Shown here: positions 1 through 12,143 of the stretch, one piece after another | Numbering within the stretch: the stretch's first letter is position 1 | How the letters are laid out: the number at the start of each line of letters is the position of its first letter | From: Cinnamomum chago | Lineage: Eukaryota > Streptophyta > Magnoliopsida > Laurales > Lauraceae | DNA: 64,000 bases | Direction: 5' to 3' | Assembly (NCBI GenBank): GCA_038049695.1 | Contig: CP142453.1 | Span: forward strand, 19,906,001-19,970,000 | The notes under the pieces: model-generated | Database searches by the model: none | The model's input: only the letters and a program-made list of their open reading frames with translations | What the model was told of the DNA's origin: nothing | Position numbers and translations under genes: made by a program

Positions 1-561
1 TGCCATGTGGCCTCATGTTCCTACAGGTCCGGATGGCGGAAAGATATCAAACAGTGGGTCCGTGAATGTGATGTGTGTTAAGAAGTGAAAAATGAAAATG
101 TTGCTTTGCCAGGATTGCTTCAACCCTTGCCTATTCCAAATGAGATTTGGTGGCACATCTCAATCGACTTCATTCATGGCCTACCCATATCCTTTTCCAA
201 ATCAGTGATTCCAGTGGTTGTAGATAGATTGAGTAAGTATATATGGTCATTTTATTCCCCTGTCCCACCCTTATACAGCTCACTCAATGGCTAGGTTTAT
301 ATATATATATATATATATATAAATGTTTTTAAGTTACATGCTATGCCTAACACCATTGTTTCTGATCATGACCCAATTTTTACAAACAATTTTGGCGAGA
401 ATTATTTAATCTGCAGGGGGTCCGCCTCCAGATGAGCTCGTCCTATCATCCACAATCTGACGGTCAAATTGAAGTGCTGAACCGGTGCTTAGAAAACTAT
501 TTGCGATGTTACGCCTATGCTCAACCAAAGTCTTGGGTGCGTTGGGTTCCACTAGTCGAAT
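1..561 (+). mobile_element. Ty3/gypsy integrase remnant, left part
   Basis: This is the fossil of a Ty3/gypsy pol gene. The translation shows the end of the integrase zinc-finger region, then the integrase core, with the family signature SSYHPQSDGQIEVLNRCLE near 432-500. The reading resumes at 6750 after the solo LTR insertion. The flanks 557-561 (CGAAT) and 6750-6754 (CAAAT) are the target-site duplication of that insertion. The sequence downstream at 6750-7165 resembles Reina-type chromovirus integrase C-termini. A short AT microsatellite lies near 299-320. The element is clearly broken with several interruptions, no LTR of its own is visible, and it is the oldest layer here. Family assignment is from motifs only. 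Confidence 0.75.
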
Positions 562-699
562 TGTCACGTCCTGATCCTGAATCACACTGCCCTAGCGTAA
601 TTTTCGAAGTGAGACACATGTACTCCCATGATATTGTACCTGTCTCGCGTCAGATACAACACACACGAAGGAGAAAATCACTTTCCATTCGTGAGTCTA

Positions 700-3600
700 T
701 GTCACATCTCGGTCCGGAATCACCCTGGCCTAAGGTAATTCCCGAGGTGAGACTCACGTACTCCCGTGATGCTGTACCTGTCTCGAGCCAAATACAGCAC
801 ACGAGGGAAAAAAATAACTTTTTCCACACTTGAGTCGAGCTCACTAGAACATACCAATAACGTTTAAATCATAACGGAATCTGTAATTCATACAAAGAAG
901 GTATCAATTCCCACTCATTCCAATTAAACATTCAAATTTAATACAAAAGAATTACATAAGTATGTACATTGATTTACAAAGAGAGTGTATAAAGGAACCC
1001 TATGCCACTAAACCAAAAGTTTAATAAAAAGAAACTAACTGTGACCCACACAAAAAGGGGCTAGCCACACTCTACTGAAGCTCTCAAAATATACATCCAC
1101 GCGCTCAGAGGGAGGAAGTATCTACGTTGGCCCTTGCTCTGGCCACTCATCTAATCCTGGAGGAAACTCTTCGGTGCCCTCCTCTCCCTCCTGGGCTCTT
1201 CAAGGCTGGGACTTGCACCTGCGACTGTGACACCAAGTAGTAGTATCTCCATATGACGATTTAGCAAGTATAGGCATTAATAAGGAAATACGTAATATTA
1301 CAAATTGAATTGAAAAGACAATTAAATTAATAGATGTCAATGATAAGTAATAACTAAGCAAATTGTGCAAAAATCGAATAATTTATGCTTATGAATCAAA
1401 GTAGAATGAAAGCATATTAATTGACTACTATATTGAGCTCATCCTCTAAAAAAAGAGCGAATCTAGTTGGGATGTCACCAACAGCCCGACCAAAGGCTAG
1501 CTAGCTACCTGGGTCTGGAGTTCCGGTGCTCCAGATGACTTACTGCAGTAGTCTCGAATAATTAAACCAAGTTCAACCCCGTCGGGTATCACAAGGTCGA
1601 AGCTAAGTAGTGCCGACTCAATCGAATCAAATAATAATTGAATTTGAGTAAGTCTATATTCTTTTGTTCATAATCAAATCGACTAGTACACTCAATCATA
1701 CGAATAATTACTCAATCCACAATTTCAACGAGTACTGAACAGTTGTGCGACAATTAAGCCAAGAGTTAGAATTAGGAACTCAAACCAAGAATTAACACTA
1801 ATAATACAACTAGTCACTAAATTTGGATTTGATCTCAATAAGGAAAATTGACTTCAATATGAAATGCAATAAGTTAGAGAATTCAAGGTCTTTTTACTAA
1901 CCAACCCTAATCTATTCCTCTTAGTCCTTCACCGTCCAATGCAAGGCAGTTTCAGGAAGTTGACGTACTACTATCTTATTAGGTGTCACTTGTTATGGGA
2001 AATACTTCGAATTTTCAGAATTAACTCTTATGGCATAGTGCTAGACCAAAAATTGCCCATTAGACTAATTAATGAGGTTAGTGGTTCCATTATAAGGTCA
2101 TAAGGGTCTTATAGATCCTAACTCCCTATGGAAACAAGGGTGTGCACCATAATTACCTATTAGAGGTGATTGATTAGTGTGGGTTATTATAGGTTAGGGT
2201 GGTAATTCACCCTAAAATTGGGCCAAAAAGAAGCCCAGTCTACAACTTCAGGTTAAACATCAATTAATCTAAAAAATTTGGGAGTTAGGATCAATTAATC
2301 TATAAAAATATAAATGACGTACTAATAAGTTTGGAATGAACATAACTATAAAAGTTTTCAATACTTAGGAAACTAAATATCAAACATTTTAAAAGATGGA
2401 GTAAAGATCAGAAGCAAAAACAAGTGAATACCATTTGTGGAAGATGAAATTCAAATATATGAAAAAGCGAATGATTCATCTCCTGCTTCCTCCTCATTGT
2501 CATCTATGTAACCTAGGAAACTAAAGGAGCAAAATAAAGGTAGAATGAGAGTTGAAATTAGTGGATAATAAGAGAGGAGGGAATGCATTGTGTTGAATCT
2601 CCATAGGTAAGTGAGTTGCATGTTTGTTGAAAGGGGGGTAGATGGGCATAAAGGGAAGTGAGGTGGAAGTGGGGAAGGAGGGGGAGAAAACAGTTATGAA
2701 AATTGAAAATAACCGTTAGTCAAAATTTAAATGTACAGTCAAAATTATTTAAAAAAGCCTCTAGCTTAATATATTATAATTAGAGGTGATTAGGGTGGGT
2801 TATTATAGGTTAAGGGTGGTAATTCACCCTAAAATTGGGCAAAAAAGAAGCCCAGTCTACAGCTTCAGGTTCGCTAGAGGGACCCCATCCACAAAGTTGA
2901 TCGCTCGCGCGACCCCTTGTGTTTGCTTGAGTGGTGGCTTCAGAAGGATATTCGCTCGAGCGGACCCATGTTCGCTCGAGCGGACACCATCCAAAGAGGT
3001 GATCGCTCGGGTGGTCCTTTCCGATCGCTCGAACGAGTGTTTCATGAGTGGGTTCGCTAGAGTGGACCCACGTTTGCTCGAGCGAATGCTCCAGAATTCC
3101 TGAACTCTGGAATTCATGTGTTCTTTTCCTCTTTCCCTTTTCACTCTTCTTCTATCATACAGCCTACAAAATTGGAGCCTCCTTGCTCCCATAAACAACA
3201 TGTAATCCCTCCATTAACTCCATTGATTAATTTATCAAAATAATCCAACCCATTCATTCATTAAGAGATAGAATTATTAAGAAAATAGTCTCATTTGAAT
3301 TAAATGGTAACTATACAATATGTAAATCCAAATTTAGCTTATACTTGCCTCAATAGAGCTTTCTAAACTCTCTCTACACCACTTGGCTCAGAAGAACCCA
3401 AAGACCCCCAAATTACCAAACCTAAATCACAAATACACATGGAAAATAGAATGAATATGCATGTATGCTTACCCAAGAGTTTCTTGACTCTAATGCAACT
3501 CAAAAACATAACACAAAGGGGATTTGGCTCTTACCATGACAAGGAAATCCAATTTGGAAGGAGTAAGGAAAGAAGAAGATGGTTTCTTGGCCTCCAAAGG

Positions 3601-4175
3601 CGAGGAAAAGATGAAGAATATGGAGAAGATGAAGAAGTCTTCTACTCCTTGCCTCCAAGTATACAAGCAAGCACTCTCAACGGATGAGATGAAGGGAAAG
3701 GAAGAGGATGGAGAAGAGAAAGAAAATCAAATGGAAGAGAAATCTTTCCTCAACTAAACGTACATGGGCAAAGTTATTTCTTAAAGGGTGAAGTAACCCC
3801 TTTTTGCAAGAAAGTCCACTAAAAAGAGTATATTTCCATTTTGGGTCAAATGGCGGTCCAATTATTCCGCAGTAGTTCAAATGAAGTAGAGTCTAATTCG
3901 AAAATCGATGTGCTCGTCGAAATACACGCATTGATGCCAAGGTGACATGTAAATGATGCAAAATGAGAAAATCGATAATTACGAAAAAGCCCTTGACTTT
4001 ACCCAACCGAGTCGAATGGGTTCCTACTCACCTATTCAAGGCTCAAGGTCTAACTAACTCAGTCTATAGAAGCTAATTAACACTAATTACCATAATTAGC
4101 AACTAAGCACAATTAATTTAGCTAAAACACACTTAATTAGCACTAAATAGGGTTGAATTGGGTCGGGGTGTAACA
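700..4175 (-). mobile_element. Solo LTR (copy A), nested in copy B of the same family
   Basis: Minus-strand LTR of about 3.48 kb, starting TGTTACACC at 4175 and ending in GTGACA at 700. The flanks 695-699 (GTCTA) and 4176-4180 (ATCTA) form a 5-bp target-site duplication with one mismatch. Joining the flanks restores copy B sequence, which matches copy A's own sequence around 829-850. Copies A and B are alignable over most of their length but clearly diverged, so both are fairly old. No protein domains are present; small open frames inside are not genes. Confidence 0.8.
2866..3090. repeat. Palindromic-word cassette in solo LTR A
   Basis: About nine copies or near-copies of a word built around the 10-bp palindrome CGCTCGAGCG, typically TTCGCTCGAGCGGACC, separated by 10-25 bp. 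The block is GC-rich compared with the surrounding LTR. It lies about 1.1 kb from the LTR start (4175). Solo LTR B has only about four copies at the matching place. Function unknown. Confidence 0.7.
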
Positions 4176-5545
4176 ATCTAGCTCACTAGAACCTGTCAAC
4201 AAACATTTAAAAGCAATAGTGGAAGCTTTAATTACATACCCATCAAGGTATCATTTTTCCCATTCAGTCCAATTGAACGTTCAAATTTATACAAAAGAAT
4301 TACACAAGTATGTACATTGATTACAAAAGAAGCTTTATAAAAGTACCCTACACAACTATACCAAAAGTATAACTAAAAACTTAAGAGTGACCCACACAAA
4401 AGGGGGCTAGCCACACTCTAACTATGAGGTTTTCAAAATATACACAGCGCTCTCCAGTGAGGAGTATCTACAATGGCCCATGATCCGGCTACTCCTCTAG
4501 TCCTGGAGGAACCTCTTTGGTCTCCTCCTCTACCTCGTGGGCCTACTCAGGACAGGGAGTTGTACCTGCTTATGCGACACCATGTATAGTATCTCAATAC
4601 GATGATTCAACAAGTATAGGCATTAATAAGGAAATACATAATGTTTCAAATTGAATTAAATGACAATTAATTAATAGATGTCAATATAAAGTAATAACTA
4701 GGCAAATTGTGCGAAAATTGAATAATTTATGCTTCTGAATCAAGGGGAAATAAAACATACTAATTTGGCTACTACATTGAGCTCAAAGGCTAACTGGCTA
4801 TCCGGTCCTAGAGTTCCGGTACTCCAGATGACTTACTACAGTAGTCTCGAATAACTAAACCAATTTCAACCTCGTCGGGTATCACAGGGTCGAAGTTAAG
4901 TAGTGTCGACTCGATCGAAACGAATAATAATCGAATTTTGAGTAAATCTTCATTCACTTGTCCATGGTCGAATCGAATAATAAATACATACACACGAATA
5001 CTTACTCGGTCCACATATCCAATGAATACCAAAACAGTTGTACGACCATTAATGAATTGAAAATTGATAATCGGACCATAATTGGATACTAATAATGCAA
5101 CAGATTAATCGACTCGAGTTTGATATTGATAAGGAAAATCTAGCTTCAATATGAAATGCAATAGATTAAGGGAATCAAGACATTTTACTAGCCAATTCTA
5201 AACCATTACTCATAGTCTCTCGCCGTCTAATACAAGGTAGTTCGGAAAGTCAACGTATTACTATCTTATTTGAGTGTCACTTGTTATGAGAAATACATTG
5301 AATTTCTAAACTAACCCTCATGGCATAGTCCTAGACTAATGATTTCCCATTATACAAATGAATGAGGTTAAAGGTTTCTTTCTAGGGTCATAAAAGTCTT
5401 TAAAGCCTTAATCACTTATGGAAACAAGGGTATGCACCCATAAATTGAGTAAAAAACAATTATCTATTAGAGATGATTAGGGTGGTTTATTACTGATTAG
5501 GGGTGATAATTCACCCTTAAATTGAGTCAAAAAGGACCTAGCCTC

Positions 5546-5650
5546 AATTTCAAGTTCGCTCGAGCGGACCATGTTCGCTCGAGTGGACGTCATCCAGAGA
5601 GGTGGTCGCTCGAGCGAGCATTCCAGAAGGGGGTTCGCTCAAGCGAACAT
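5546..5650. repeat. Palindromic-word cassette in solo LTR B
   Basis: About four copies of the same CGCTCGAGCG-type word as in solo LTR A, about 1.1 kb from the LTR start at 6749. The copy number differs from LTR A (about nine), so the cassette expands or contracts between copies. Confidence 0.7.
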
Positions 5651-6130
5651 CCAGAATTCCTGAATTCCGGAATTCTTATGTGTTCCTTCCCCATACATTT
5701 CCCAACTTCCTTCCACCACATAACCTGCACAATGGAGCCTCCTTGCTCCTATTCACAACATACAACCCCTCCATCCAATTTCATCAATTAATTCCATAAA
5801 ACAATCCACATCATACCATTCATTAAGAGATTAGAATCATTAAGGAAATAGAGTTCTTGAATCAATAGATGAATAGACAATATATAAATCCAAATTAGCT
5901 TATACTTGCCTCAAAATAAAGCTTTCCAAGCTCTCTCTTCACTCTCTAGCTCAAAAGAACCCAAAACCCCCAATATCAAACCCTAATCGCAACCACATGG
6001 AAAATGGAAATGAATATGCATGCATTATTAACCAAGAGCCTCTTGACTCTAATGCAACTCAAAAACATAAAACAAAGACGGTTTTGCTCTTACCTCAACA
6101 AGAAATCCGAATTTGACAAGAGTAGGGGAT

Positions 6131-6210
6131 GAAGGAGATGGGTTCTTGTCAACAAAGATGAGAGGAAGATGAAGGAGATGGGTTCTTGTCAACAAAGATG
6201 AGAGGAAGAT
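6131..6210. repeat. 40-bp direct tandem duplication
   Basis: Two adjacent identical 40-bp units (6131-6170 and 6171-6210) inside solo LTR B, beginning GAAGGAGATGGG. Probably a replication-slippage duplication private to this copy. Confidence 0.85.
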
Positions 6211-6749
6211 GAAGAAGATAAAGAAGACTTCCTCCTTACCTCCAATGTACAAGCAACGACCCTAAATGGATGAAGAGAAGAGGAAAACGGAGAGGAAAAG
6301 CAATGGAATGGAAGGAGAGGTGAAATGATCGATTGAAATGGGGGGTGAATGGGTATAAGGGATAAGGATGTCCCATTTTATAAGAAGGCCCCTCTACTTT
6401 CTAATATTTACATAATAGGTCAAATGATGGCCCACTTACTTAATGGTTGGTCAAATGATGCAGAGTCTAATACGAAAATCGACGTGTTTGACAAGATACA
6501 CGCGATGACACTAAGATGACGTGTAAATGATGCAAAATGAGAAAATCGATAATTACGTAAAAGCCCTTGACTCTACCAAATCTGGTCAAATCGGTTCTAA
6601 CTCACCTATCTAAGACTCGAGACTCAACTAACTTAACCTATAAGGACTAATAAACACTAATTACCATAATTAGTAACTAAGTATAATTAATTTAACTAAA
6701 ACATAATTAATTAATACTAAACACGATTAATTTGGGTCGAGGTGTAACA

Positions 6750-7165
6750 CAAATGGTGGTATAACACCACTTTTCATATGGTAACCAAAACCACCCCTTA
6801 TCAAGCGGTCTATGGAATAGCTCCTCCTCCATTGCTTTCATACGTACCAAGTACCATGAGGGTTTAGGCTGTAGATGATGAGTTGTGGGACCATGACAAA
6901 GGTCTAAATTTTTTTAAAAGAAAATCTTCAAAAAGCACCGACAAGAATGAAGCAAAATGCGAACAAACATCGATCTGAAAGAATATTTGATGTCGGTGAC
7001 TAGGTCTATCTTCGCTTACAGTCGTATATCCAGAGTTCCATATCATCAAGGCGATCTCAAAAATTGGCAGTCAGGTATTATGGGCCATTTAAGGTGTTGC
7101 AGAAAATTGGCACGGTGGCATTTCGTTTGGAACTACCCAATGATAGTAAAATTCATCCCGTCTAG
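6750..7165 (+). mobile_element. Ty3/gypsy integrase remnant, right part
   Basis: Continuation of the integrase begun at 1-561. It shows the motif TTPYQAVYG followed by PPPLLSYVP, then a region resembling the GDWVYLRL and YYGPFKVLQKIGTVAFRLELP motifs found at the integrase C-terminus of Reina-like chromoviruses. The similarity stops near 7165, before the expected FHVS motif, where unrelated GC-richer sequence begins. Broken fossil, several interruptions. Confidence 0.7.
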
Positions 7166-7375
7166 CACTGGCGTTTCCGTCCGTCGGAGACGGGATTTCC
7201 ATAGCGCTGGACGAGCCGTTCCGATCAAATGTCTGGTCATTCCTATCGAAGCACGCTCGGATGCCATCGATGTTTGCGCCAGCCCTTTTTCCCCATTTGA
7301 TGACCTGGCAGATCGAGTTTCGGATTGGAGAGAGTAACGGTCAGGATGCGATGATCCAGCCGGTCATTGCGGTTT
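7166..7375. other. GC-richer stretch of unknown origin
   Basis: Directly after the gypsy integrase similarity ends there are about 200 bases that are clearly richer in G+C than the flanks. An open frame runs through it, but its predicted protein matches no family I recognise. It could be the rest of the gypsy element, a captured fragment or an unrelated insertion. No terminal repeats were found. Confidence 0.3.
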
Positions 7376-7844
7376 TTTATTTTTATTTTTATCAAATGAT
7401 GATGATGATCCTATTCATATGATGCAGTAAGTATGTTTGATCATTTTTTGGATTGCAAAGCTATAGCACTATCTATCATTGCGTTGTTTAAGTCGCTCCC
7501 AAGAGAGAAGATGGGTTGTTGGCTTTTGTCTACCACAGTTTATGAAGATAGGAAAAAAAATTCTTTATTTTAATTTTCATTATGCTGCTGCTTTCTTGGT
7601 TTCTCCTATAAAAACCATTTTTTCATTTGACATTAAGGCAAGAATTTTTTTAGGTAATTTTTTTAAAAGAATAATACATTCCTAGATCAGAAAACAAACT
7701 TTCCTGTGAATTTCTTTTGCCTTCTGTTTTCAAAAAGCAAGGACGGTATTCAAAGAAAACCCGCCTCATATATCATGATCTTGATATGGGTGTGTAACAG
7801 GCCTGCTAACTAACTATAAACCTGTGATGAATTAGAGACAAAAA

Positions 7845-8035
7845 AAAAAAAAAAGTAGAGAAATAAATTAAAAAAATCAACAAAAATGAACATAAATAAA
7901 AAAAATAATGACCATATCCAAAAAAATAAATAAATAAAATAAAAGAAGAAAAAAAAACTTAGGTCAAATAAAAAAAAATTAATAATATAAAAAAGATATA
8001 TTACACAATATTGACAAAATGAACCTTAATGTTGA
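7845..8035. repeat. A-rich dispersed duplication, copy 1
   Basis: This A-rich block recurs at 8612-8795 in the same order: a run resembling ATCACCAAAAATGAACATAA, then ACTTAGGTCAAA, then TATTGACAAAATGAACCTTA. The shared anchors lie outside the homopolymer runs, so this is true duplication and not just similar composition. Confidence 0.65.
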
Positions 8036-8611
8036 ATTATATGTTAGCATCACCAAAGACGAACAACCAGCCTAAATATAGTAAAAAAAGCATCAACCAA
8101 AATGAAATAATTACTATACATAAACTAAAAATGACATAGGATTGAATGCCTTTCCAAATTAAAAAACTTAAGGAATTAGGTCCTGGGTCTAACTGCAAAC
8201 CTGTAATGAATTAGAGACCCAAGCCTGATATTAGGCCACACAATTTCTATTTTGAAATTATTTATTTAATATATTTTAACTTTGAAAGAAAAATAAATTT
8301 TATTGAGCTATCTTCAAACGGGAGCTTCACTCGAGAAAAATAAAAAATAACATAACTATCTTTGCATATGAACCAAGGCCTGGAGTAAAACAATTTCAAT
8401 TGCAATTAGGAGTTTAGGTAGATAATTCCGCTTGATCTTTTTTTTATATTAATGATATAAGTGATGTTATAAAGCCTTTTAATTTTTGTATGTAACTCAT
8501 TGACAATATTATCCGAGTATAATTTATATGTTTGTCGTACATTTCTAAGTACGAATCTCCAACATTGGGTCCCTGTATGGCAAGAGGTTTCATAAGTATA
8601 ATGACTCGATA

Positions 8612-8795
8612 AAAAAAAAAAGATAAATAAAAAAAAAGACTCATCACCAAAAATGAACATAAAAAAAATATAATGATCTTGTCCAAAAAACAAAAGAAAT
8701 AAAATAAAAGGAGAAAAACCCAACTTAGGTCAAACAAAAAATAATAATAAAAATATTTATATTACACAGTATTGACAAAATGAACCTTAATGGAA
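8612..8795. repeat. A-rich dispersed duplication, copy 2
   Basis: Partner of 7845-8035, same orientation, with many small length differences in A runs. The anchors AATGAACATAA, ACTTAGGTCAAA and TTGACAAAATGAACC are shared. Confidence 0.65.
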
Positions 8796-9059
8796 ATACA
8801 TATAGCTGAAACAAACTTTGAAAGAAAGGACAATGTTATAAAATAACTAAATTTTTTATGAGAAATTTAAAAAAGAAAGACTCACAAGTTTACTAATTAA
8901 TAAATTCATTAAAAAATTCGTATTAGTCTGGGTATTTGGTGGTTCCGTGGTTCATGCATAGGACTGGGTTTTGCTAGTATAGGCTCTATGAGAATGTGGA
9001 ACGGCTCCAATTATGAATTGGGCGTCCACTATGGTGCCGAAAATCCATATATATATATA

Positions 9060-9600
9060 GCATTAGATTGTTTTTACATCTTCCACATATTTATCAAAAT
9101 TTGTGGGGATCTAAGATGAAATTTCACCATGTAGTTTATTAACTCTAAGATAAAGTTGAGTGATTCAGATCATGTATTGGGAGAGAGTAGAATATCAGAA
9201 CATTGGAATAAGATTACTTCTGTGTTTTTGGCTTATTTTCTGAAATCCGTGAGCATTTAAGATATGAGACTTCACACTTTGGAGTCCATCAATCCTAACA
9301 AAATTACTTTGTTTTCGTGTTTTTCATATTTTTTTTAAAACTCATGAGGATCTAAGATAACAAACCTACACCATGGAGTTTATCAGTTCTATGTGAATGT
9401 TGAACAATTTATATCATCAATTTTGGGGCCCACCAGAGTGCAAAAAATTAGAAAAAATAGATTATACTATTTTTTTTTCATATATGTCTTAGAATCCTTG
9501 GATCTAACATACAAGACTTTTTGCATTAGGGTCCTATGCGATTGTCGAATGGTTCGGATCATGAAATATTGGAAGTCCATAAGGGTGTAAAAAGTAATTT
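9060..9600. repeat. Degenerate tandem repeat, about 150-170-bp unit
   Basis: At least three or four diverged units follow one another. Each carries a T-rich start, then GTGAGGATCTAAGAT-like, CACCATGGAGTTTATCA-like, GTTGAACGATTCAGATCAT-like and CCCACAAGGGTGTAAAA-like words in the same order. The units are too diverged for a precise border. No coding content. Confidence 0.5.
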
Positions 9601-10874
9601 TTTTTTTAAAAGAACGGGATATCTATTTGTGTTTTTCACAAAAATTGCAAAAGATCTAGTGTGACTCGAGCTCCCATCTTTTTTCCAAAAAAAAAAAAGG
9701 AAAAGAAAAGAAAAGAAAAAGCCCTATAAGCAGCACATCATACCTTTTTAGATATAATAACAAAAACTTAACAAAAAGGGACAGAGGTTACATAAATATT
9801 GGGATCCTCTCCTGTGCCCTTGAAGTGGTAAATGCTATTAAAAGGGAGCAAGTACGGGTCTTAAAGATCGGTTAATTTGGATATTATCGAGGCGTCAAAA
9901 GGCTTCATAGTGTTGGCTTTAATTCATAACGAGCAACAACGCCCCGGGCTAAAAGTAAGATATTACATTTTGAATTTATGAGATATCAAAATTAATTATA
10001 AACATATAAGAATATATTCATGCATATTTATATAAAAACAGCCAACACATCTTCAATCACAAATACAAGTGGTCAACATCAACAATAAACTATTACAAAG
10101 ATAAAGCTAAAAAATCCATTCAACAAAACATAAAATTAATAATAACAACAATAATTACTATTTGTTAATATATATAATATTAGTAATAAGAAATGTATTC
10201 AAGTTTTTGTTACCCATTGATAATTTCAAAGCCCAGTAAAAAAAAAAAAAGCCACCCCATTTGGACTTGTTTGTGCAACAAGATGACTCTAGTTTATGCA
10301 GATTTTTATTTCTTCATGAGAATGGAATTTTGTATTTTCGTAGAAAATCAAAGTCCTCTCTATTAAGGAAAAATGATTCATTTTTTTCTTCTATGCAAGG
10401 AAAATACATCATACCAAATAATATAATATTATTAATAAAGGAAATAATAAAAATGTGCAATCCTCTCGTTGCACAAATGCACCATTTTTTTTTCACATAG
10501 GCCAAGGTCATTTCAATCCCTCGGCACAAATTTCTTCTCTACCCATTTGAATAGCACCAGTACCATTTTAGAACTGATCAAACCGTTTTTTAGCTATAAA
10601 TTTTTAAAAAAATGTATAAACATTTTAATTTTAAAAGCCACAAATTATGAGACTTTAAAACCACAGGCTAGTGTTATTTGATCCCAGTAATAATTGGCCC
10701 ACCTTGGATCAATGTATATATCTCTTAATTATGAGTCCATGTGGGCCCACAGAAGTGTAATTTATGGTGGACAAAACCTATGGTCATATTTTTTGACTTA
10801 TTAGTTCTTGTCATAATTTATATAGTCCATGTCATAAAAAACATGAGGTGGTCTACCAATAATGAAAAAATTAT

Positions 10875-11185
10875 TAGTGTGAATTGTTGAAAGATAAAAA
10901 GATGATAATCTTGAGAAGATGGAAGATAGATGGTGTTGTGAAAAATTTCTTAATGTGAATTGTTGAAAGTTGGGCCCCAAATGTTAAAATAAAAAGATGA
11001 CAATGTTGAGAATATGGAAGATAAATGGTGTTGAGAGAGAGAATTATTGTAGCAAAATAGAGAGATTTTAGGAGATATTGGTTGAGAGACTTTAGGAGAT
11101 AGAGGATATGAATAGAGATTTTAGGGGATATTAATTGAGAAACTTTAGAAGATAGAGGATATGGATAAAGAGATTTTTTGAGGAA
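10875..11185. repeat. Two short direct duplications next to the PPR pseudogene end
   Basis: Two blocks are each present twice: one containing GTGAATTGTTGAAAG and GATGGAAGATAGATGGTGTTG (10878-11035), the other containing ATTTTAGGAGATATTGGTTG and AGATAGAGGATATG (11063-11180). The block sits exactly where PPR similarity is lost, so it belongs to whatever removed the gene's 3' end. Confidence 0.5.
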
Positions 11186-12048
11186 AAATTGTGGCATGTG
11201 ATGACATGGCACCTTAAATCACTCTTTTCTCCATATTTATTTGAAATGAGAATTATTGGGTTGCAGAGGTGGCAACCATGTCAAGTTTAAGCCCAGCAGC
11301 CGTTAGTTCTGAGAATATCCGTGACGCATCTTGCATGCGACCCTGCCTGCTATATGCGAAAATGACAGTATTATAGGAAATCAGATCAGGCTTTAGACCT
11401 TTCTCCTGAATTTCCCTAAGGATTACTTCTGATTGCTCAAAATTTGCCGAACATCTAAACATATACATCAAGCTGTTGTATGTTGTTAAACTTGGTGTGA
11501 ATCCTCTTTCCTTCATGAAATTTAAGATCTCATTTGCCTTCGTGACCATCTACCTCCTGCCATAGATGGAGACCATGGCATTGAGAGTAGTTATGTCAAG
11601 GGAACCATCCCTTCTTCTCAACTCCAAGAAAGCACGTTCTGTCTCAACCAGAAGGTCACTTTTGTTATTAACCAAAACAAGTTCTTAAAAAGCACATTAT
11701 GTGGTTGAATAGCCCCTAAATATATATCATTTGCAAGATCACGCATTCGCTCAAGCTCCTTCCCATTTGCATAAGAATGCAGCAAGGAGCAGTAGGAAAG
11801 CTCATTGGGTTTACACTGACCATCCTTCATTTCTGCAAGCATAGTCTCTGCATGTTTCCAAAGGCCCCCACAAGCCAATGCAGTCAATACAACATTATAA
11901 GTGGATAGATCAAGACATATGCCTGCTGTCAGCATCCTCCTATAAATCTCCATAGCTTGGTCAAACAATCCACACCGGCTATAGGCGCTAGTCAAGGAAT
12001 TAAATGTGTCTGTCTCAGGCACAAACCCTGCCTTCTTCATTTCCTTGA

Positions 12049-12143
12049 AGAGAAAGTCCACTTGGACTTACTGGGGGGACCGAACTGTTGCCCGGTCCCC
12101 CATGAGGACCACAGGATCCCAGTCGGTCCAAATAGCACCGCTC
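12049..12143. mobile_element. 95-bp hAT-like MITE in the PPR pseudogene
   Basis: A 95-bp block interrupts the PPR codons between GVFKE and MKKAGFVPE. It is flanked by a perfect 8-bp duplication, TTCCTTGA, at 12041-12048 and 12144-12151. The ends form an imperfect inverted repeat of about 26 bp; both outer halves read ...TTGGAC..ACTGGG inward, with 16 of 26 positions matching by eye. An 8-bp duplication is typical of hAT elements. The inner part contains another GC-rich inverted pair (GGGGGACC and GGTCCCCC). Confidence 0.75.

Larger units (their letters stand above)
562..6749 (-). mobile_element. Solo LTR (copy B), long-LTR Ty3/gypsy type, interrupted
   Basis: On the minus strand the element begins TGTTACACC at 6749 and ends in GTGACA at 562, the TG...CA pattern of an LTR. 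It is flanked by a 5-bp target-site duplication with one mismatch (CGAAT at 557-561, CAAAT at 6750-6754). It sits in the integrase gene of an older gypsy element. Copy A (700-4175) is inserted near its 3' end, so copy B itself is 562-699 plus 4176-6749, about 2.7 kb. No gag or pol reading frame is present. The simplest reading is a solo LTR left by LTR-LTR recombination. The long, non-coding LTR resembles those of Tekay/Del chromoviruses, but without an internal region the family is inferred. Confidence 0.78.
7376..11261. other. A/T-rich intergenic region without recognised genes
   Basis: Long A and T tracts and low-complexity DNA. The open frames seen here are short, biased in composition and show no domain I recognise. 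The region contains the duplicated and tandem-repeat blocks listed separately. The stretch 10200-10860 shows nothing beyond homopolymer runs. Confidence 0.6.

Noticed and set aside
2866-3090. Reading the CGCTCGAGCG array as a CRISPR-like or minisatellite array
   Set aside because: The spacing is irregular (10-25 bp) and the words are only partly conserved; palindromic word clusters within LTRs describe it better.
6957-7337. 126-residue plus-strand frame
   Set aside because: It starts in another frame of the gypsy integrase fossil and runs into unidentified DNA; no family match.
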